In this document: one piece after another, positions 17,725-26,191 of the stretch
Layout: every line of letters starts with the position of its first letter
Position numbering within the stretch: position 1 is the stretch's first letter
DNA from: Elusimicrobia bacterium GWA2_61_42
GTDB taxonomy: Bacteria; Elusimicrobiota; Elusimicrobia; Elusimicrobiales; UBA9959
Length of the DNA stretch: 64,000 nucleotides
Direction: 5' to 3'
Assembly (NCBI GenBank): GCA_001799615.1
Contig: MGTU01000007.1
Coordinates: 56,736 to 120,735 of the forward strand
The notes under the pieces: model-generated
What the model saw: the letters and a program-made list of their open reading frames with translations, nothing else
Databases searched by the model: none
What the model was told of the DNA's origin: nothing
Made by a program: the position numbers and the translations under genes

Positions 17725-18930
17725 ATGAACGTTTTTTCGAAGACCCAGCTGGAAAAATACGCGGACACTTTGGTCTGGGGGCTGATGACCGCCCGCACCA
17801 GGCCTTTCAAGAAATACGACAACGTGCTGCTGCGCTGCGACCTGGAAGCCCGCGAACTGGGCGAACTGGTGCACCGCAAGCTGGTGCAGCGCCGCTTCAA
17901 CGTAACCGTGAACTTCCTGCCCAGCCCGGCCATCGAGAAGGACTTTTACCAGTTCTCCGACGAGAAGCAGCGGGCTTTCCTGTCCCCCTGGGATAAGGAA
18001 ATGTACAACAACCTCAACGGCTACGTCTTCATCCACGCGCCGGCCTCGCTGACGCACCTCAAGGATATAGACACCCGGCGGCAGTCCCAGGTGGCCATAG
18101 CCAGGAAGCCCTTGTTCGCCATCCGCAACAAGCGCGAAGAGAGCGGCCAGTTCGCCTGGACCCTCTGCACCTACCCCACGCCGGAACTGGCTAAACAGGC
18201 CAAGCTTTCCGTAAAGGAATACGCGGCCCAGATAGTAAAGGCCTGCTACCTCAACGAGCCGGATCCGACCAAAAAATGGGGCCAGGTATACAAGCAGGTG
18301 ACGGCCATAAAGAAGTGGCTGCTCGCCCTGAACATGGACACCATCCGCACCGAATCCGCCTCCATGGACCTGGAAGTGAAGCTGGGCGAGAAGCGCCGCT
18401 TTCTGGGCATCAGCGGCCACAACATCCCTTCCTTCGAGATCTTCACCTCGCCCGACTGGCGCGGCACGCGCGGCACCTACTACGCCAACCTGCCGGCTTT
18501 CCGCGGCGGCAACTACGTGGAGAAGATAAAGCTGGAGTTCAAGGACGGCCGCGCGGTAAAGATAGCCGCCGCCAAAGGCGAAGACTACGTTAAGAAGATC
18601 ATGAACACCGACAAGGGCGCCTCGCAGCTGGGCGAGTACTCGCTGACCGACAAGCGCTTCTCCCGGATCGATAAGTTCATGGCGGATACCCTGTTCGACG
18701 AGAACCACGGCGGCAAACACGGCAACTGCCACGTGGCTATCGGCAATTCCTATACGGACACCTACACCGGCGACGTGTCCAAGCTGAACGAGGCCCTGAA
18801 GAAGAAACTCGGCTACAACGACTCGGCCGTGCACTGGGACCTGATCAACACAGAGGATAAGAAGGTGACCGCCACGCTGCGGAACGGCAAAAAAATCACC
18901 ATCTACGAAAAAGGCCAGTTCAAGTACTGA
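17725..18930 (+). CDS. Aminopeptidase, peptidase family M29
   Basis: 401 residues, standard length for M29 aminopeptidases (AmpS/PepS/aminopeptidase T). Metal-ligand regions are recognisable: the glutamate in HNIPSFEIFTSPD, the glutamate in GASQLGEYSLTDKR, the histidines in DENHGGKHG, and the AVHWDLI histidine and aspartate. These bind two metal ions that activate water for removal of N-terminal residues from peptides in the cytoplasm. GGAGG stands 7 nt before the ATG, and a TATAAT lies at 17689-17694. It is monocistronic with a terminator at 18954. Confidence 0.9.
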   Translation: MNVFSKTQLEKYADTLVWGLMTARTRPFKKYDNVLLRCDLEARELGELVHRKLVQRRFNVTVNFLPSPAIEKDFYQFSDEKQRAFLSPWDKEMYNNLNGYVFIHAPASLTHLKDIDTRRQSQVAIARKPLFAIRNKREESGQFAWTLCTYPTPELAKQAKLSVKEYAAQIVKACYLNEPDPTKKWGQVYKQVTAIKKWLLALNMDTIRTESASMDLEVKLGEKRRFLGISGHNIPSFEIFTSPDWRGTRGTYYANLPAFRGGNYVEKIKLEFKDGRAVKIAAAKGEDYVKKIMNTDKGASQLGEYSLTDKRFSRIDKFMADTLFDENHGGKHGNCHVAIGNSYTDTYTGDVSKLNEALKKKLGYNDSAVHWDLINTEDKKVTATLRNGKKITIYEKGQFKY

Positions 18931-18953
18931 CGACGCGAAGTCGCCTTAACAAG

Positions 18954-18989
18954 AAAATACCCGCCTTTACCGGCGGGTATTTTATTTTA
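18954..18989 (+). terminator. Intrinsic terminator after the M29 aminopeptidase
   Basis: Twelve-bp arms AAAATACCCGCC (18954-18965) and GGCGGGTATTTT (18972-18983) with a 6-nt loop, followed by ATTTTA. Confidence 0.88.
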
Positions 18990-19207
18990 CAAGCCGTCGC
19001 CGCGGCGCCGGGGGCCGCCGTACTAGAGACTCGCCGCATCACTAAAGGCGCCCTTTAGTAACCCGGCCGCCCGTAAGTCGACAGGGCAAAAGGGCTAAGC
19101 ACTAATACGCCGGCATGCTGGGCATTGCGCCTCAGGCCGGCGCGGCCGCTAAGCGCTAGACTATATCAACGGCTGAAATGGCTGTGATAGCAGAAGGAGA
19201 AAATTAA
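18990..19207. other. Intergenic region with small hairpins, no gene seen
   Basis: Contains a perfect 8-bp hairpin ACTAAAGG-CGC-CCTTTAGT (19041-19059) and a GCCGGC...GCCGGC palindromic stretch (about 19112-19142). GAAGGAGA just before 19208 is the Shine-Dalgarno of the next gene. I see no ORF or known RNA. Confidence 0.4.
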
Positions 19208-19993
19208 ATGAAAAAGTTCAACCTGATAGCCCTGGCGGCGGTGTTAACCCTTATAGCGACCGGCGCCTACGCCCGCGAGGCTTCTTTCGAAGAACTGCTG
19301 GGGGGAGACTCCGGCAGCATAGTGCGCGGCCTGAACGCCGCGGACTCGGCGGGAATCCAGAAGATATCCTTCCCGGTGCCGGCCGGCATGGAAAGCTGCA
19401 AGTACGCCTCGGTACAGGGCGACACCTGTTCCTTTATATGCAAGAGCGGCGCCACCGTAACCCGCCCCCGCCTTAATTCCTCCGTAGCCCAGAACGGCGG
19501 CTGCGCCCTGTTCGTGATGGTGCCGGCACAGAACAAAGCGGCGCCCGCGGTCCAGGTCTACGCCGAAGGGCACCTTTACGCCTATAACAGAGCTACCAAG
19601 AAATACGACACGGACTTGATGCTGCGCTGCTCTGTCACGCTGGAGAATTTCAAGAGCTACCTGGATACCGCCCACGGCTCGCCGCGGGAAGTGGTATCGG
19701 CCGACTACCGGCTGGGCGGCTTCCCCGACCTGGGGAAATCCGTAGCCGGCAACGCCGTGGCCAGCGCCCCGGACCAGTATTCCAATTACGTGAACCTGCA
19801 GGGGTACTACCAGACCGGGCTGACCAAGGGGGTGGACGTCTTTATCCTCATCGACAACGTGCCTTCGGCGCAGGCGCTGCTCGCTAAGCCTTTCCAGCCC
19901 ACCGAGGTTTACGTGGCCATGGAAAAATCGGCGACGTCCTACTTCGGCGGCGACGGCACGAAATGGGGCTACTGGTGCAACTTCCGCCGCTGA
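19208..19993 (+). CDS. Exported cysteine-containing protein of unknown function
   Basis: 261 residues with a signal peptide (MKKFNLIALAAVLTLIATGAYA). The mature protein has six cysteines (in ESCKYA, DTCSFICKS, GGCALFV, LRCSVT and YWCNFRR), so disulfides are likely. It reads as mostly beta structure. I do not recognise a family. It has a good Shine-Dalgarno (AAGGAG) and stands alone after a hairpin-rich intergenic region. Periplasmic or extracellular location is inferred from the signal peptide. Confidence 0.75.
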   Translation: MKKFNLIALAAVLTLIATGAYAREASFEELLGGDSGSIVRGLNAADSAGIQKISFPVPAGMESCKYASVQGDTCSFICKSGATVTRPRLNSSVAQNGGCALFVMVPAQNKAAPAVQVYAEGHLYAYNRATKKYDTDLMLRCSVTLENFKSYLDTAHGSPREVVSADYRLGGFPDLGKSVAGNAVASAPDQYSNYVNLQGYYQTGLTKGVDVFILIDNVPSAQALLAKPFQPTEVYVAMEKSATSYFGGDGTKWGYWCNFRR

Positions 19994-20020
19994 GAACCTC
20001 CGGGAGGCCGCCCGCCCCGT

Positions 20021-20049
20021 TTGTCCCCGTCATGGTTATTTGGGATAAT
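20021..20049 (+). promoter_or_regulatory. Predicted leaderless promoter of the transporter gene
   Basis: TTGTCC (20021-20026), 17-nt spacer, GATAAT (20044-20049), then 8 nt to the ATG at 20058. No Shine-Dalgarno sequence. Confidence 0.45.
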
Positions 20050-20057
20050 AGTAAGTA

Positions 20058-21302
20058 ATGAGCACACTTCTTGCGGCTTTAAAAACGGAGCGGGGCCGGC
20101 ACGTGGCCGGGGCGGTCTTCCTGGCCGGGCTTTCGGCCATGTTCCTCTTCTGCGGCTACGAGTTCATCCGCTCCCCGGCCGAATCCATCTTCATGGAGCA
20201 TTTCGGCGCGGCGGCCAAACCTTACGCCATCGCCTGCGTGCCTTTCATGATGCTCGCCATGATCTACGCCTACGGCCGGCTGCTGTCCGCCGTGGGGGCG
20301 AAGAAGGCCATGGCCGTCTCCATGCTGACGAGCGCGGCCTTCTTCGTGCTGGCCTGGCTGATGCTCGGCCGCGCCGGGCGCTGGTTCGCTTTCTTCCTGC
20401 TGGTCTTCAAAGAATCCTACGTGGTGATCATCTCCGAGCAGTACTGGTCGTTCATCAACAGCGTGCTCAAGGACGACGAAGGCAAGGTCTTTAACGGGCC
20501 GGTGGCCGGCCTGGGCGCGCTGGGCTCGCTGGTGGGCGGCTGGCTGCTCAGCCGCTACGTGGTGGGCCTCGGCACGGAGATCTTCGTGCTTTTCGCCGCC
20601 CTGGTCATCCTGCCGGCCGCGGTCCTTTTCTGGATCGGCTACGACAACGCCGGGGAACCCAAGCCGGCCGACGACGAAGCCGGCGGCAAAAAAGGCCACC
20701 TGCACCTGAGCATCCTCAGGGAAAACCGCACGGTGCTTTTTATCGCCTTCATAATTTTCGCGGCGCAGGTGGTGGCCACCGCGCTGGACTTCCGCTTTAC
20801 GCAGCTGGTGCAGGACGTGATGCCGCTGAAGGACGCCAGGACGGCGTACCTGGGCAACTTCTGGATGAGCGTGAATATCTTCTCGTTCTCCATGCAGTTC
20901 CTGCTGACGCCGCTGCTGCTGCGCTATATCCCCAGGCGGGGGATCCTGGTCGCCATCCCGGCGGTGCACATCGTGACCTGCCTGCTGCTGTTCTTCACCC
21001 CCACGCTGGGGCTGGCTTCCGCCGCCTTCCTGCTGTTCAAGGGCATGGATTATTCCATCTTCAGGGCGTCCAAGGAAACTTTGTATATCCCGTTCTCCTA
21101 CGACACCCGCTACCGCGCCAAACAGGTGGCCGACGCCTTCACCTACCGCTTCGCCAAGGGCGTCACGGCGGTGTGGGTTTCGGGCCTGAAGACGCTGGGG
21201 ACGATAGCCCCGGGCTTCTACCCGGCGCTCGGCGTGGTTTTCTCCGCGGCCTGGCTGCTGATGTCCTTCCCCCTGACGGCAAAGAGGGAAACGCCGGCCT
21301 AG
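20058..21302 (+). CDS. Npt1/Npt2 (TLC)-like nucleotide transporter family membrane protein
   Basis: 414 residues with about eleven to twelve hydrophobic segments. The combination of FRSPAESIF-like N-terminal region (here EFIRSPAESIF), a cytoplasmic charged loop near residue 200, and the C-terminal MDYSIFRASKETLYIPFS plus RYRAKQVADAFTYRF is what I associate with the ATP/ADP-translocase-like proteins annotated in many free-living bacteria. True nucleotide exchange is proven mainly for intracellular parasites, so the substrate here is unknown. The protein is shorter than the classical roughly 500-residue translocases. A strong terminator follows at 21326. Confidence 0.72.
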   Translation: MSTLLAALKTERGRHVAGAVFLAGLSAMFLFCGYEFIRSPAESIFMEHFGAAAKPYAIACVPFMMLAMIYAYGRLLSAVGAKKAMAVSMLTSAAFFVLAWLMLGRAGRWFAFFLLVFKESYVVIISEQYWSFINSVLKDDEGKVFNGPVAGLGALGSLVGGWLLSRYVVGLGTEIFVLFAALVILPAAVLFWIGYDNAGEPKPADDEAGGKKGHLHLSILRENRTVLFIAFIIFAAQVVATALDFRFTQLVQDVMPLKDARTAYLGNFWMSVNIFSFSMQFLLTPLLLRYIPRRGILVAIPAVHIVTCLLLFFTPTLGLASAAFLLFKGMDYSIFRASKETLYIPFSYDTRYRAKQVADAFTYRFAKGVTAVWVSGLKTLGTIAPGFYPALGVVFSAAWLLMSFPLTAKRETPA

Positions 21303-21325
21303 CGGGAACGGCGGTTAAAATTACA

Positions 21326-21361
21326 GGGGCCGCGGAGCTTTCTCCGCGGCCCCGGTTTTTT
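21326..21361. terminator. Strong intrinsic terminator
   Basis: Twelve-bp perfect stem GGGGCCGCGGAG (21326-21337)/CTCCGCGGCCCC (21342-21353) followed by GG and T6. It follows the plus-strand transporter; its right edge touches the stop codon of the convergent gene. Confidence 0.9.
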
Positions 21362-22343
21362 AGAAGGTGATGGTGGCGGAAATACGGTGCACGGTGCCCA
21401 GGTCGCCGAACGGCGAGAAAGCGTAATCGAGGCAGTAGTCGGTGTAGCGCAGCCCGGACCCGAAGGACACGTTGCGGGTGCCGCTGACGTCGCTTATGGC
21501 CCGGGTATTGAAGCCGGCGCGCAGGAATACGTCCATCTCGCTGTATACGGGCACCTTCACTTCCGTGCCCATGGCCAGGAAAGGCAGGTTGTCGCGCGCG
21601 GCTATGATGTCCGCCGTGAGGGTGAAGTAGTCGGCCAGCTTGGTGGCGGTGCCCAGCCGCAGTATGAGCGGCAGCGGCGCCTCTTCTTTGTCGTAGCGCA
21701 GCGTGCCCATGATATTCTGGGCGGTCAGCGCCATGCGGAAGCGGTTGTCGAACATGTACGGCATGTTCAGCCCGATATCCGCCGAGACCGTGTTGTCGGC
21801 GGAGAGGATCTTGGAGCGCACGAACTTGCCGGTGGCGCCCAGCACGAAGCGTTCTTCCGGATCCTTGTTGAACCCGGTTATGTAGCAGGCGAAGCCCACG
21901 TTGATGGCCATGTCGTAGGGGGTGAAGCCTCCCAGGTCGAAGCCGCTGGAGTCCGTCTGGGTGATCTTGCCGAAATTCATGTATTTCAGGGAAAGGCCCC
22001 AGGAGCCCACCTCGCCCGCGGTCTCGGCGTAGGCGAAATAATCGGCGTAGGTGCCGGCCAGGTAGGGCGCGTGCATGAAGGCCATGGAGTTCTTCTTGAT
22101 ATTGATGAGGCCCGCGGGATTCCAGTCCAGCGCGAAGGCGTCGTCGGCCAGGGCGGAGTAGGCTTCGCCCAGGGCCGCGCCGCGCGCGCCCGAGGCGACT
22201 TTCAGGAACTGCGCCGTAGCGGTGCCGGCCGAGGCGGAGTCGAACCCCTGGCCCGCGGCGGCCGCCGCCGGGCCGCAAAGAAGCAGCGCCGGCAGTAAAG
22301 CCGCGCCGTTAACCAGCCTCTTTATCGTTCCCGGTTTCTTCAT
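21360..22343 (-). CDS. PorV/PorQ family outer-membrane protein
   Basis: 327 residues with a signal peptide. It opens the mature region with GTATAQFLKVASGARGAALGEAYSALADDAFALDWNPAGL-type sequence, the signature of PorV/PorQ (UPF0164) proteins; here the key pieces are FLKVASGARGAALG and ALDWNPAGL. It continues as alternating beta strands and ends with an aromatic-free ISATITF strand, as expected for a FadL-like barrel. PorV of type 9 secretion shuttles cargo with a C-terminal sorting domain to the surface. Its upstream neighbour, 27 nt away, ends in such a domain, which makes functional pairing likely. No other T9SS component is in the window. Confidence 0.85.
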   Translation of the reverse strand: MKKPGTIKRLVNGAALLPALLLCGPAAAAAGQGFDSASAGTATAQFLKVASGARGAALGEAYSALADDAFALDWNPAGLINIKKNSMAFMHAPYLAGTYADYFAYAETAGEVGSWGLSLKYMNFGKITQTDSSGFDLGGFTPYDMAINVGFACYITGFNKDPEERFVLGATGKFVRSKILSADNTVSADIGLNMPYMFDNRFRMALTAQNIMGTLRYDKEEAPLPLILRLGTATKLADYFTLTADIIAARDNLPFLAMGTEVKVPVYSEMDVFLRAGFNTRAISDVSGTRNVSFGSGLRYTDYCLDYAFSPFGDLGTVHRISATITF

Positions 22344-22370
22344 GATCTTCAGTGCCCGCCGGTCCTTCTC

Positions 22371-25300
22371 TTACCTTTCCACCGCCACCTTGAAACTCTT
22401 GTCGCCTTTCTTGTCCCTGGTCTGTATGAAAGCTATATAAATGCCGCTGGCCGCCTTGCGGCCGTCGTTGTTCAGGCCGTCCCAGGCCGCCATGCCGTTC
22501 ACGTCCGCCCTCACCTCGCGCACCAGTTCGCCGAGGAAGGTATAGATCCTGACCTTGGCGTAGGGCGTCATGTTGGTGAAATGCATCACGTCGGAAACCG
22601 AGTTGGGCCGGTAGGGGTTGGGGTAGATCTTCACGTTGCCCAGCCCGGACTCCGGCGTGGCCTGCATTATCTGGAAAGTGGACAAATGCCAGGTCTGCGC
22701 TATCACGCGGTTATTGGCCGTGTCGGAAACGGAGGGGAGGGGCACCCAGACCTGGTGGATCTCGTCGAAAAGGGCCAGTATCAGTTTTGTCCGCTCCGCC
22801 TGCGAGCGCATGGCTGCCGGCAAGTCGGGGATCCGGTACGGCATGGTGATGGTGATGGCGCCCAGCACCAGCGTGGGCGGGAAATGGGTGATGGAGAGCC
22901 CGATGCCGGTGGGGGCCAGGGCCGAGACCGCGGAGATCGGCGCCGCGAAAGAGTAAACCGGTTCCAGGCGCAGCCTGGTAGAGCTGCCGATAGCCCCGCG
23001 CGGCAGATGGACGGAGATGAAGCCGTAGGAGGTCTCCAGCGAGATGACGCTGTCCTGCAGCGCCACCGCGTTGAGCAGCGAATAAAGCAGCGTCCTGGTG
23101 GAGCCGGCCGTTTCGTAGCCCGAGACTATGCCTGTCTGGCCCTTTGCCTGCACCCTGGCGAAATAAGTGGTGTCTATTTGCAGCCCTTTGAAAACGGCGG
23201 AGAGGGCGCGCACGGTAAGGGAGGAATCCAGCACGGAGAAATCCAGCGCCGCGAAATCGGACTTGGTGGAAACCTGGACGTTGTAGACGGTGTGGGAAGA
23301 GTTGCCGTTGTTCGCCCAGTTTACCGTGAACCCGTCGGTCATCGGCGCGGTGAAAGTCGCCAGCGGCGGCAGGATATAGGCGGTGGCCGGCAGGGTCAGC
23401 GCCGTGCCCAGGGAGATGGCGGGCAGGGTGGGCACGCCGGCCACGTTAAGCGCCGAAACCCGCAGGTAATAGCTGGCGTTGGAAACCAGGCCGTCGAAGA
23501 CGGCGTAAAGGTTCAGCGTCACGGAAGACTTTACCGTAGCCGAGAAATCCTGGTTGGAAGAGATCTGTACGCGGTAATTCGTGACGTTCAGCGGGTTGGT
23601 GCCGTTCAGCCAGTTCACGGTCATGGAGGCGACGCCTATGTCGGAGTAGGCGGCGAAGACCGGGTCGTAAGCGCTGGTGGACATGTCCGGGAAGTTTACC
23701 AGCGGCGTAGCGCGGTTGAGCCGGTTATAGGCCGTCACCCGCGTATGGTACAGGGTGTTGGGAATGAGCCCGGAAAAAGTCGCGGAGGAAAGCAGCGTGG
23801 ACGAGGAGTCGTTGAAAGCGAAGCCGTCCGTGATCTCTGCCACGTAAAGCGTGTCCGAAGGGTTCGAGTCGGGCAGCCAGGTCAGCGTTATAGCGAACGG
23901 CGCCAGCACGAAGTCCTGCGGCAGCGGCGGATTGGCCAGGGTAGAGGTGGGCAGGGTAACCGTGTAGCTGGCGGCCCCGTCCTCGTTCAGCGTGCCGGTC
24001 CTGAAGTAGTAGCTGGTGTTGGGCGTAAGGCCGGTCAGCGCCAGCCGGTCGGCGGAGATCACCGCGCTGGCCGAGGAAAACAGCACGGTAGTGAAAGCCT
24101 GCGCGGTAGCCGCTTCCAGCAGGTAGGATTTCGCCGTAACGCTGTCGGGGGTTGCCGCCAGCGGCGTCCAGGCAACGGTGACGCTCGAGTAGAAAACACC
24201 GGCGAAGGGCGGCGCGTCCAGGGCAAGCGGCAGCGGCAGCGTCGGCTGCGAGGCCGGCGCGGTGTTGGCGTAAACGGTGGCCCCGCCGTAGAGGGCGCCC
24301 GTCCTGAAATAGTACCGGGTGTTAGGGAACAGGCCGGAGACGGTGAGCGTGGTCAGCCCCACGTCGGCGGTGGCGGAGCTCTGATGGATGAAATTAAAGA
24401 ACTGGTGCGTTGAGGCCTCTACCATGTAGCTGTCGCCGCCGGCGACGCCGGAGAGGTAAACGGTGGCGCTGGACTGCCGGATAGCGGCCAGCTGCGGGCC
24501 GGAGGGAGGGGGCGGCATCCGGGTGCTGGTGGACTGCAGGACGGAGAAATTAGCGCCGCCGGACCAGTTAAGCGTGGCCAGGCGCAGGTTATAAGGCGTA
24601 TTGGGCTTCAGGCCTGAAATGGACAGGAAGCCGGCCTGCGGGTCCGTGGTGGAGGAAAAATAGAGCACGCCCGTGCCGCCGAAAGCCGTGGACGAGGCTT
24701 CCAGCCTGTAGCCTTCGCAGGTGGACCGCTGCGGAGAGGCGGGCAGCGGCGAGAGGAAAACGATGATGGCGTCCGTTTCCGGCACGATCGTGGTAAGGTT
24801 GGCCGAAGGCGCGTTGGCCAGCGTGATGGAGGAAAGCGGCGCGGTATAGTTGGGATCGTAGTTCAGGTTAAGAGAGCCAGCCCTGAAATAATAGGTGGTA
24901 TTGGCTTCCAGGCCGCCCGTCGTCAGGATGTTCTGCGCCAGGCTGTAGGCGGTGGCGGAAGAGACGGCGCCGGTGCCGTTGAAACTTGTGCTTGACGCCT
25001 CAAGCCGGTAGCCCAGGGCCGCGTCGGCGGCCAGGGCCGTCCAGCTCAGCCTGCCGGTGCTTTCTGTCATGGCCACCCGCGTAAGGCCCGCCAGCGGCGG
25101 CGCCAGGGTAGTGAAGGTCCGCGTGGTGGACAGGTTAGAGGCGCCGTTCCAGTTGAGCGAGCCGGCCCTGTAGTAATAAGTGGTATTGGCGGTAAGCGGC
25201 GACAAAGTCACGGTCTCGGCGGCCGCCGAGTTCGTTTCCCAGTAGATGGTGGCCGGGGTTATCAGGTCGCCTGAAGTGGTGGACAGGTGCAGGCGGTAGC

Positions 25301-26039
25301 CTTCGGAGCTTTCAGCCATGCTGCCTCCGTTCACCTCGTCCCAGGAAACGGTGGCGCTGGCCTCATAAACCGCGTTGTTAAGCGAGGAAAGTTTTAAAGC
25401 CAGGGTGGCGGTGGAAATATCGGGGGAGGTGTAGGCGGTAGAGGTGCCGGCCACGCCGCGGGCCCTGACCCTGAAATAATAGGTAGTGTTGGCGTTCAGC
25501 CCGCCCAGCGCCACCGGCGGGTAGCCCTTGGGGGAGCTGGTGGAGTACGTGAAAACATCACTGTCGGAGTAGACCAGGTCGTAGCTGGTCCATTCCGGGT
25601 TGCCGTTTGTATCCCAGCCTATCTGTGCCCCGGCGGTAAAGGAGGACTCGGCCGTGAAATAGGACGAAATGAAGTAGGGCGCGGAAGGCGCCGCCACCAG
25701 CGTGGAGGAAGAGATGTTGTTCAGGGCCGGGCTGTAGGAGGCGTCGCTTTCCAGCTTCTTTTTCACGCGGAAGTGGTAGGTGGTGTTCTGCCCGAGGGCG
25801 GCATAGGCGGCGGAATTAACAGCCACTGTGCCGGAAGCGGTGTTAACCAGGAAATTGGAGTCCGTGGAAATGGCCGCGATATAGTCGCCGCCGGAATTAT
25901 CCCAGGTGAAAGAAAGGGAGCTCAGCGTGCCGGCTGTGGCGGCGGGGTGGAGATTCGTCTGCGCGGCCGCCAGGCCGGCAAAAGCCGGCAGGAAAGACAG
26001 GAGCAGCAGGGTTTGGCGCAATTTTAGCCGCGGGAACAT
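22371..26039 (-). CDS. Large exported fibronectin-III repeat protein with FlgD/T9SS-type C-terminal domain
   Basis: 1222 residues. A signal peptide (MFPRLKLRQTLLLLSFLPAF...) is followed by about ten fibronectin type III-like repeats, each marked by a GLxxNTTYYFRxxALN-type strand (LTANTTYYYRAGSLN, LTPNTSYYFRTGTLN and others). A ZU5-like or autotransport-associated segment follows near 1040-1150 (GAIGSSTRLRLEP). The tail (about 1155-1222) has VKIYPNPYRPNS, VRIYTFLGELVREV and WDGLNNDGRKAASGIYIAFI, the FlgD-Ig/type-A sorting pattern ending in a basic residue. I infer surface display or secretion, perhaps adhesion or matrix binding. The promoter looks leaderless: TTGATT, 16 nt, TAAACT, then 7 nt to ATG. 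It precedes the PorV-like gene in one transcript. Confidence 0.87.
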   Translation of the reverse strand: MFPRLKLRQTLLLLSFLPAFAGLAAAQTNLHPAATAGTLSSLSFTWDNSGGDYIAAISTDSNFLVNTASGTVAVNSAAYAALGQNTTYHFRVKKKLESDASYSPALNNISSSTLVAAPSAPYFISSYFTAESSFTAGAQIGWDTNGNPEWTSYDLVYSDSDVFTYSTSSPKGYPPVALGGLNANTTYYFRVRARGVAGTSTAYTSPDISTATLALKLSSLNNAVYEASATVSWDEVNGGSMAESSEGYRLHLSTTSGDLITPATIYWETNSAAAETVTLSPLTANTTYYYRAGSLNWNGASNLSTTRTFTTLAPPLAGLTRVAMTESTGRLSWTALAADAALGYRLEASSTSFNGTGAVSSATAYSLAQNILTTGGLEANTTYYFRAGSLNLNYDPNYTAPLSSITLANAPSANLTTIVPETDAIIVFLSPLPASPQRSTCEGYRLEASSTAFGGTGVLYFSSTTDPQAGFLSISGLKPNTPYNLRLATLNWSGGANFSVLQSTSTRMPPPPSGPQLAAIRQSSATVYLSGVAGGDSYMVEASTHQFFNFIHQSSATADVGLTTLTVSGLFPNTRYYFRTGALYGGATVYANTAPASQPTLPLPLALDAPPFAGVFYSSVTVAWTPLAATPDSVTAKSYLLEAATAQAFTTVLFSSASAVISADRLALTGLTPNTSYYFRTGTLNEDGAASYTVTLPTSTLANPPLPQDFVLAPFAITLTWLPDSNPSDTLYVAEITDGFAFNDSSSTLLSSATFSGLIPNTLYHTRVTAYNRLNRATPLVNFPDMSTSAYDPVFAAYSDIGVASMTVNWLNGTNPLNVTNYRVQISSNQDFSATVKSSVTLNLYAVFDGLVSNASYYLRVSALNVAGVPTLPAISLGTALTLPATAYILPPLATFTAPMTDGFTVNWANNGNSSHTVYNVQVSTKSDFAALDFSVLDSSLTVRALSAVFKGLQIDTTYFARVQAKGQTGIVSGYETAGSTRTLLYSLLNAVALQDSVISLETSYGFISVHLPRGAIGSSTRLRLEPVYSFAAPISAVSALAPTGIGLSITHFPPTLVLGAITITMPYRIPDLPAAMRSQAERTKLILALFDEIHQVWVPLPSVSDTANNRVIAQTWHLSTFQIMQATPESGLGNVKIYPNPYRPNSVSDVMHFTNMTPYAKVRIYTFLGELVREVRADVNGMAAWDGLNNDGRKAASGIYIAFIQTRDKKGDKSFKVAVER

Positions 26040-26046
26040 AATTAAT

Positions 26047-26074
26047 AGTTTAACAGACCGCAGTTATAAATCAA
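26047..26074 (-). promoter_or_regulatory. Predicted leaderless promoter of the Fn3 protein gene
   Basis: Minus strand TTGATT (26074-26069), 16-nt spacer, TAAACT (26052-26047), then 7 nt to the ATG at 26039. No Shine-Dalgarno sequence is present. Confidence 0.42.
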
Positions 26075-26191
26075 TGACTAATATGTTACAAAAAACCGGC
26101 GCCGCCCGCTGAATTTGCACGGGGCGCGGTTTCTATTATATTATAATTTAACTTTAATAGCCGTCTTGCGGGGTGGTGCTGAGCATAATTT

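Noticed and set aside
18990..19207. Small RNA gene or riboswitch
   Set aside because: Hairpins are present but short, and I see no known riboswitch motif, promoter or terminator pair to support an RNA gene.
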